Shown in pieces: positions 57,173 to 64,000 of a stretch of 64,000 bases of DNA. Source of the stretch: Ampullaceana balthica (taxonomy: Eukaryota > Mollusca > Gastropoda > Lymnaeidae); contig CALYLW010001199.1 of the NCBI GenBank assembly GCA_944989445.1, positions 124,001 to 188,000 on the forward strand. The letters are read 5' to 3'. A model generated the notes under the pieces. That model was not told the origin of the DNA, ran no database searches, and saw only the letters and a list, made by a program, of their open reading frames with translations. A program made the translations under genes and the position numbers. Numbering within the stretch: position 1 is the first letter of the stretch; each line of letters opens with the position of its first letter.

Positions 57173-60100
57173 CTGGAAGTTAAAAATAGTAAAAATTATA
57201 AATAATTTATCTTATTCAAACAATGAAAATGATACCCTATAAACAGTAAGCAAATTATTAAAAACAATATCTAAATACTAGGGGTTGTAGGGCGCCTAGG
57301 GTGCCCACTTTTTGTTTGTTTGTCAAAAGCCCAAGTAACTTATCCTTGTTTGAAAAATACGAAATATTAAATTTCCTGAAATGTACACAAAGTATTTTAT
57401 AACTATAAATCCTCAAATCCTCATTTTACATCGCTCTCTTTTCCAAAATTAAAATATAAGCTAAAACAATGACGTCATATAATTTTTTTTTACGGCGGGA
57501 ATATTTTAATTTATAATTATTTTGCAAACCTCCTGATGCGCAAATTGTATATATATTTAAATATAAGCTCAAAAAATGACGTCATAGCCTTACGGATACA
57601 TACTCCAACCAACCTTGGGCTATTATATTGTTTATAATATGCAACAAATAAAAAATTAATAATACTAAATAAATTGAAGTTCAGCATACCTCTAGGACAC
57701 TGGTCTTTGACAGCAGTTATGCCATACAAACGACCATGTCCTCCAATGGCTTGTTTCAGTGGCTCATTCACCTCCCCACCTCTCTGATTAATGTTAGGGA
57801 TATCTGTCCTAGAAACACATAAGGTATTCAGTATTCATACATTATTTGAAAGCCAACAAAAGGGGAAAAAAATCAGAAAATGTTTTTATTCGAAAGTTGA
57901 AACCATTTAGCAACAGATTCCTAGAGAATAAAGGTAAATAAATAAAGATGTGCCTGAGTTTTTTCCTTCATCATTGTATTAAAAATCCAGCTTCCATCAG
58001 GAGGGTAGCCTACATCTTACCACTGCCTCAGACAATCAAAAAGCCATTTCCAGAGATTGTTGAAAAAATGTAAATATGCCACCTGAGATGTTTATCAAGA
58101 GGTAATGGTGTGTATGTGTTGTGAAATAGCTCAGTGTCAAATCTCCAATGATCAGGAGTTTTGAGGACTGATGGAAGGGAGGAGACTGCCAAATTTATGG
58201 AAACAAAATCATATTTATACGTCTAAATTTCTAATTAAAATATGGAAATTTAGAATTTAACAAAAGGCTCACAAAAATATTAATAAAGGGCCGTCCATAA
58301 AGTATTTCACGCTTTTTTTGACCATTTTGACCACCTCACCCCTGTCACAAATCTCAGACCACCCCTCCCCCCCAAAGTACGTCACGCTTTCGAACAAAAA
58401 TGTTGTTTTTTATTAACAAAATAATAAAAATTTAATATAAAACACCGTGACGTCACACTTGGCCAGACCCCCCCTCCCCCTGTCACACTTTCTTAAAACC
58501 CCTCCCCCCACTGGAGCGTGACGTACTTTATGGACGGCCCCTAAAAAAAAATATTTAGATAATAACAATTTTCATTTTAATATAACTATTACATTCAATA
58601 ATTCTGCATACTTTTATTTTAAAATATGCCAAATAATTATGGAGTAGGCATATTTTAAATATTGATACAGCAAAATTGACATACCTCTGCCAGTCACTCC
58701 AGTAGATAATGTTGTTTAAGACTGTTATATCAAAGGGGTATGTAGCTTTTGCGTTGACCACACGTCGTCCAGCTCCATCTGATCGGATACACTCTATGCT
58801 CTGTGTACCTGAAGTTTAAAAGAATTAATTAGGGTGGACAAAATATTTTGCTAGCTGTGTTTTCCAAAGCAATCATTTGTTATAAAAGGAAAAGGACACA
58901 AAATTGTTTCACATGAAAAATGAATAGAAGGAAAAATTGTTGTTGTACAAGGTTTTGTTATCAATAAAGTAAAAGGATACCCTAAAATATAAGTAATGTA
59001 AGTCATGTCTCTGATTTATGATTTTTTTCTTACAAAATTTCAGTCTTTTTGTTCAATACTTATCATTATATTTTTAAGTGCAGTACATATGGAAGATATA
59101 CATTAGGCAATACAGATTATATAGGGGAGAGAATAAAGAATTTTATAATTGAATTATATTTTCCTCAAATTATGCTCAATAAATGAAAATTCATTAACTG
59201 AAATGAAAAAAAGTTAGATACGATTAAATTAAAAACAAATCAGTTGAAAAATATGTATTTTACATTTTGGCTTTCAATTAAACAGAGTAAAATAAGTATA
59301 GTTTCAGGATAAATCTAGTTTGGCTTTCAATTGAATAGAGTAAAATAAGTATAAGTACAGGATAAATCTAGTTTGGCTTTCAATTAAATAGAGTAAAATA
59401 GGTATAGTTACAGTATAAATCTAGTTTGGCTTTCAACTAAATAGAGTAAAATAAGTATAGTTACAGGATAAATCTAGTTTGCTTATATTAACTACTTTAA
59501 CAAATTTTAGGAATCTTATCTTATCTTATCTTATCTGTTAAAGACGTTCCTTCTATACAGAAGATTATTGCGTCCGACGCTTATCTATGGTTTTTGTGTT
59601 GATAAAGTGTTTACGGGAAGAATGAAAATTTGTATGTGTTTGTTCTTGCATACGGAATAAGAGAGGTGTTTTTATCCTTATGTCTATCTGAGGGTTGTAT
59701 TAAGTTATCTTTGTGTTGTATTTCTAAATTAGAATTAATTGCTTAATTTATGATTACTACTTAACTCTTGGTTCTTCTATCCTCTAGTGTTTCAAGGTTT
59801 AAGGATTTAAGTAATGGTGTTATTCTTGTCAGTTTTGAATATTCTCTGAATGGTTTGCAAAATACCTGCATCTCCCCAACACAAGGTCTGGGAGAATGGA
59901 TCAAAGGAAAGACCATTGGGAAGCTGAAGACCTTCAGAGACCAGGACTTTTCTATCTGTTCCATCCATATTGATACGTTCAATCTGAGGTCTATTTCTAT
60001 TCCAGTCTGTCCAATATATAACACTAAATAATAAAAAAAGAAATTATGGAATCATTAAAGAAAATCTTGAAAGCCAAATAAGTAAAAAATTGGTGTTATA

Positions 60101-63100
60101 GTTATCTTATCTTATCTGTTTACAGACGCTCCTTCTATACTGAAGATTATTGCGTCCTACGCTTATCTATGGTTTGTGTTTAGTCCTGCATTTTTATTAG
60201 AGATTTAAATGTTGATAAAGTGTTGGTTTTCCTGGATTCTTCAGGCAACCCATTCCACGCCCGAATCCCGGACAAGAAGAAGGAAAACTTGTATGTGTTT
60301 GTTCTTGCATACGGAATAAAGTTATTTTTATAGCTACAAATTTCCAGTTTTGAAAATTATGAATGACTCAAAATATATCAAATAAATTGAAATCAAGTAA
60401 ACATAAGAGCATTTCATGTTTGAAATCACTCAATATTGTTCAATAGTCTTTGAGTTCCCATGAAAAATATTAATTACTAGGGGCAAGCACCCGGCTTTTT
60501 CCCGGATTTAACAACAACAGCAACAAAAACAACAAAAATAAAACAACAACAAAAACAAAACAACAACTACAACAACAAAACAACAATAGCAACAACAACA
60601 GCAAACAACAACAAAGCAACAACAACATGAAGGACATTGTCGTCGCAGGGCAAGGGATGTGGACAACAACAACAGCAAAAACAACACAAAAACAGCAACA
60701 ACAACAAAAACAACAACTACAACTACAGCAACAACAACAAAGCAACAACAACAAAACAACAACTACAACAACAAAGCAACAAAAACAAAACATTTATTTT
60801 ATGGCGATAGTCGCCTTCTTGTTAATCTCGACACCAAAATGTTTATTATTTTGCGTCATTATTTTACGTCTTAATTTTCAATTCAATAATTTTTATTTTA
60901 TATAGTTCATATAAGGAAAAACTACATTTTGGGCCCCCGGCCCCCAGTATCTTATATATATGGAACGAAACCTGTTTAATAACCTTTCCGGTATAATTTT
61001 ATGTACGTGTACCAAATTTCACGTTATTTGGTTGTCTGGATCTTGAGTTATTAGGGAACAGACAGACAGACAGACAACAAATGCGTCTTATATGTATAGA
61101 GATTTGTTTTTTAAAAAAAATTTCTAGAGAATATTTGTGAGAGGACTCCATAAGTGCCCCACTAAAAGTTTAAAATTGATCAAGGGAAACGTACCCCCTG
61201 TTGATGTCTAGTGCGATGGCCCTGGGATTGACCATGTCAGTGCTGACCAAAGTCTTTAGATGAGTGCCATCGAGCCTGGTTACCTGAAGTGTGTCTAACT
61301 CTGAGTCTGTGAAAAACAGATTTCTGGCAGAAAAGTCAACAGCTATACCTTCAGGAGATTTGAGACCTGGAATACGGGCGCCATAACGTTAACTTAGCAT
61401 TTCTACATAGTTTATTGCTTCTTTAAAACTAAAAACAGTTGGCAAAATTAATCATTCATGTTTTTGTGCCAAAGATTAATCTTTCTAATAAATATTATAC
61501 AAAAACTGAAAAGTTTTCCCTGAAATTTTAGCACTAAAGTATCCAACTATCCTGTTAGTAACTGTTAGCCTTATTCAAAAATATTTTTAAAAATACTGAC
61601 CACTGACTATTACTTCTACATCTGACCCATTCAACTTAGACCTTCTGATTAAGCCCATCGATGCGTCAGTCCAGTACAAGTAGCCATCCTGGCAATCAGT
61701 GTCAACTCCAACAGCCAGCATGTCTGAAAGGTAAAGTGTTTGTGTTTGTAAGCATGACATTAAAGGTAAAGTGTTTGTGTTTGTAAGCATGACGTTAAAG
61801 GTAAAGTATTTGTGTTTGTAAGCATGACATTAAGGTAAAGTGTTTGTGTTTGTAAGCATGATGTTAAAGGTAAAGTATTTGTGTGTCTAAGCATGACATT
61901 AAAGGTAAAGTATTTGTGTTTGTAAGCATGACGTTAAAGGTAAAGTATTTGTGTTTGTAAGCATGACATTAAAGGTAAAGTATTTGTGTGTCTAAGCATG
62001 ATGTTAAAGGTAAAGTATTTGTGTTTCTAAGCATGACATTAAAGGTAAAGTATTTGTGTGTCTAAGCATGACATTAAAGGTAAAGTATTTGTGTTTGTAA
62101 GCATGACGTTAAAGGTAAAGTATTTGTGTTTGTAAGCATGACATTAAAGGTAAAGTGTTTGTGTTTGTAAGCATGATGTTAAAGGTAAAGTGTTTGTGTT
62201 TGTAAGCATGATGTTAAAGGTAAAGTGTTTGTGTTTCTAAGCATGATGTTAAAGGTAAAGTATTTGTGTTTCTAAGCATGACATAAAAGGTAAAGTATTT
62301 GTGTGTCTAAGCATGACGTTAAAGGTAAAGTGTTTGTGTTTGTAAGCATGATGTTAAAGGTAAAGAGTTTGTGTGTCTAAGCATGACATTAAAGGTAAAG
62401 TGTTTGTGTTTCTAAGCATGACATAAAAGGTAAAGTATTTGTGTGTCTAAGCATGACGTTAAAGGTAAAGTGTTTGTGTTTGTAAGCATGATGTTAAAGG
62501 TAAAGAGTTTGTGTGTCTAAGCATGATGTTAAAGGTAAAGTATTTGTGTTTCTAAGCATGACATTAAAGGTAAAGTGTTTGTGTTTCTAAGCATGATGTT
62601 AAAGGTAAAGTATTTGTGTTTCTAAGCATGATGTTAAAGTAGACTAGGCTTTAAGATAATTTTGGCAGAGACCTAAAATAAGTGGCCACAAGTCAAAATT
62701 ATAATATTTATTTTATTTAAATTACACACATTTTTTAATTATCATAATAAACAATATAAAATCAAACTACAAAACAAGCCTTAAAATTGTTTATTTAAAA
62801 AATGTAAGAGATATTTTTAAAAATTAAGTATATTTCTATGAGTTACTTTAGATTTGTCTAATTAAAAATTCAATCCACAGAAGCTAAAAGTGTTGTAGTA
62901 GGCTTACATAGTTTTAATGTCTAAAAACATTAACTATTGCTTTGATTTGCTTCACTCTGTTTTATACTTTTTATATGATTCTTATCATGGGTATGATTCA
63001 GTTTAAAGAAAAACATTGATAGTTTAAAGGAAAGCTAATGGTCACAGAAAGAAAGCCCTACCTCTTATGTAGATCAGTTGTTGGCCATAGTCTTTTGGTT

Positions 63101-64000
63101 TTGCTTCTGCTGAAACCCTCATGACTTTTGTCCCTTGAGCATAAATGAGGTAGTTCCCTTCACGAATAACGGCTGTAGTGCAAGACAAAAATATATTTTA
63201 AAAAATAATTTCACTATGACTATAAACTTGGTAATAATATCTTTTAATTATTTAATATTTTCATAATTATTGCTTGTCTAATTATAATCGGATAACATCA
63301 TACTTTTTCGTCCCCAATTTAAAATCTCTCTTTGGTTAAATTTTGGCCATCATTTAAAATAAAAAATTAAAAAAATTTCCTTTGTTTCAATGAAAAGTTT
63401 TAAATGGAAAAATTGAAGTACTTTATTAACTGAATAGAAAATACTGAGTATTGTTATGATAAATATTTGAGATTTTTTACTCACGACTACAAACAGCACC
63501 ATCACCCCTAAATCCAGATTTACAAACACAAACATAGGCTTCATCAGCCCCTTGAACACATTCAGCTTCTCTAGCACACATATTTCGATTTCTTCTGCAA
63601 TCAAGTATGTCTGAAATATTCAGAGACCAAAGTAAGTGATTTAAACTACATAAAATTAATTGCAATATGCATGACAACTTTTGAGTTAAAAGTGGAAGAC
63701 GGTATTGAAAAATAATTAAAAAATCAAGTACAGTTACTTCTTTGTAGTTCCATATGTCTTTTTTTCTCCACAAGGCAAATAACTGTAAATGCTATGTTCT
63801 TTGAATAATTAGTATTAATATATTCACATTTGTGTTCAAATATAAGCCTCATATTTTGAGAGTAAAATTCACCTTTTCTGCGACACGCAACGCCATCTCC
63901 TTCATAACCTTTTGTACATCGGCAAGCATAAGACATGAGGTCAGGATCATAAACACATTCAGCATTGCGATCACAGTTGTTGACCTGGTTGCAAGGAACC
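57054..64000 (-). CDS. NID: Nidogen-like basement membrane protein, C-terminal nine exons (5' part outside window)
   Basis: Exons, 5' to 3': 64000-63873 (partial), 63610-63485, 63172-63062, 61723-61601, 61366-61195, 60023-59866, 58808-58685, 57808-57690, 57172-57054. The frame stays open through all joins (392 residues plus stop). Order: two calcium-binding-like EGF repeats (CDRNAEC..CRCTKGYEGDG; CAREAEC..CVCKSGFRGDG), then a six-bladed LDLR class B propeller with YWTDAS, FFTDSE, YWTDWNR and YWSDWQR, the nidogen-typical LCWGDAG and GGHGRLYGIT, and a final EGF (CGLNDGG..CACPDG) before the stop. Nidogens are extracellular linkers; the propeller binds laminin in known family members. The C-terminus ending just after one EGF favours nidogen over LRP-type receptors, which continue with further repeats and a membrane segment. 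Confidence 0.9.
57280..57520. repeat. Dispersed repeat, CCTACGGCGCC family
   Basis: Second copy of the 52980-53240 sequence, in the last intron of the nidogen-like gene. Confidence 0.65.
57690..57808 (-). CDS. NID: Nidogen-like exon: propeller closure
   Basis: 119 nt with AIGGHGRLYGITAVKDQCP, matching the end of the nidogen propeller. Confidence 0.88.
58287..58541. mobile_element. Harbinger-like MITE
   Basis: AGGGCCGTCCATAAAGTATT and inverted right end, flanked by TAA; in an intron of the nidogen-like gene. Confidence 0.83.
58685..58808 (-). CDS. NID: Nidogen-like exon: YWTD blade
   Basis: 124 nt encoding TQSIECIRSDGAGRRVV and NNIIYWSDWQR. Confidence 0.9.
59265..59485. repeat. ~60-bp tandem repeat, four copies
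   Basis: Unit has TTTGGCTTTCAATTAAATAG and GAGTAAAATAAGTATAG. Confidence 0.85.
59515..59845 (-). mobile_element. LINE 3' end fragment beside a nidogen-like donor
   Basis: Minus strand [20 protein letters not shown] and the TCTTATCTTATC tail; same LINE family as 29485-30830. Starts about 20 bp into the intron. Confidence 0.75.
59866..60023 (-). CDS. NID: Nidogen-like exon: YWTD blade
   Basis: 158 nt encoding VIYWTDWNRNRPQIERINMD and LPNGLSFD, ending LCWGDAG. A LINE fragment begins about 20 bp after the donor. Confidence 0.92.
60105..60325 (-). mobile_element. LINE 3' end fragment
   Basis: GACGCTCCTTCTATACTGAA, TTGCGTCC and CATTCCACGCCCGAATC segments in the LINE order. Confidence 0.7.
60477..61105. 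mobile_element. Unclassified dispersed element containing an (AAC)n tract
   Basis: Left edge ACTAGGGGCAAGCACCCGGC, right part GTGTACCAAATTTCACGTTA then (CAGA)n and TCTTATATGTATAGAG. The central (AAC)n tract is at 60510-60795. Non-coding. Confidence 0.55.
60510..60795. repeat. (AAC)n microsatellite
   Basis: Interrupted ACAACAACA tract; apparent Val/Cys- or Gln/Thr-rich frames are artefacts. Confidence 0.93.
61195..61366 (-). CDS. NID: Nidogen-like exon: YWTD blade
   Basis: 172 nt encoding LKSPEGIAVDFSARNLFFTD and VNPRAIALD. Confidence 0.9.
61601..61723 (-). CDS. NID: Nidogen-like exon: YWTD blade
   Basis: 123 nt encoding GVDTDCQDGYLYWTD. The upstream intron begins with a 35-bp array derived from this acceptor region. 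Donor is GTCAGT. Confidence 0.9.
61724..62640. repeat. 35-bp minisatellite at a nidogen-like acceptor, about 26 copies
   Basis: On the coding strand units end CACTTTACCTTTA followed by TGTCATGCT, matching the real acceptor CACTTTACCTTTCAG|ACATGCT, but with the AG lost. Confidence 0.93.
62650..63060. other. Intron of the nidogen-like gene, unique part
   Basis: AT-rich; nothing recognised. Confidence 0.5.
63062..63172 (-). CDS. NID: Nidogen-like exon: start of propeller
   Basis: 111 nt encoding YLIYAQGTKVMRVSAE, the first strand of the YWTD propeller. Confidence 0.88.
63485..63610 (-). CDS. NID: Nidogen-like exon: EGF repeat
   Basis: 126 nt encoding ILDCRRNRNMCAREAEC through GFRGDGAVC. Acceptor ATTTCAG, donor GTGAGT. 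Confidence 0.9.
63873..64000 (-). CDS. NID: Nidogen-like exon: EGF repeat (partial at window edge)
   Basis: Encodes PCNQVNNCDRNAEC through CRCTKGYEGDGVACRRK; the acceptor lies outside the window. Donor GTGAAT. Confidence 0.85.

Noticed and set aside
60470..60905. Cys/Val-rich or Gln/Thr-rich proteins
   Set aside because: Frames of an (AAC)n microsatellite within a dispersed element.

Overview
This is a window of animal nuclear DNA. It is AT-rich, intron-rich and full of microsatellites, minisatellites and DNA transposons. Exon/intron gene structure, digestive-type trypsins in tandem and a nidogen gene fit a bilaterian invertebrate. The style of the repeats suggests a mollusc, probably a gastropod, but that is inference because no diagnostic marker was seen. 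All four genes are on the minus strand.

Layout. (1) 1-6,065: intergenic DNA with (GA)n, a Harbinger-like MITE, a 55-bp minisatellite, a LINE 3' end, a tRNA-like relic and a hAT MITE. (2) 6,116-14,258: trypsin gene A. (3) 14,320-18,960: intergenic DNA with a 2.4-kb hAT element. (4) 19,026-32,544: trypsin gene B. (5) 32,610-37,460: intergenic hAT, two minisatellites and two MITEs. (6) 37,469-49,861: trypsin gene C. (7) 49,920-57,050: a LINE split into opposed halves and interrupted by about 2.6 kb with a near-perfect hairpin, then plain AT-rich DNA. (8) 57,054-64,000: the last nine exons of a nidogen-like gene that continues beyond the right edge.

The three trypsins share one nine-exon plan. 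Internal exon lengths match across paralogues (52, 127, 107, 105, 143 and 55 nt recur in all three), and the joined coding lengths are 891, 891 and 885 nt, all multiples of three. Each encodes a signal peptide, a short propeptide, an Arg|Ile-Val-Gly-Gly activation site, the His/Asp/Ser triad and the Asp that gives trypsin specificity. Each has a TATA box about 50-60 nt upstream of its ATG. They are probably secreted digestive proteases from a local duplication array. A and B are recent copies and C is older.

The most unusual signal is that several minisatellites abut splice junctions and contain copies of the junction: exon 1 donors of A and C, exon 4 acceptor of C, exon 7 acceptor of A, and one acceptor of the unrelated nidogen gene. 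This looks like repeated tandem amplification of exon-intron boundaries, giving up to about 40 decoy splice sites beside a real one. Other notable items are a gene-conversion-like block in exon 6 of gene C, a five-unit array of a terminal-inverted-repeat element with constant 35-bp linkers, and a SINE that shares its tail with a resident LINE.
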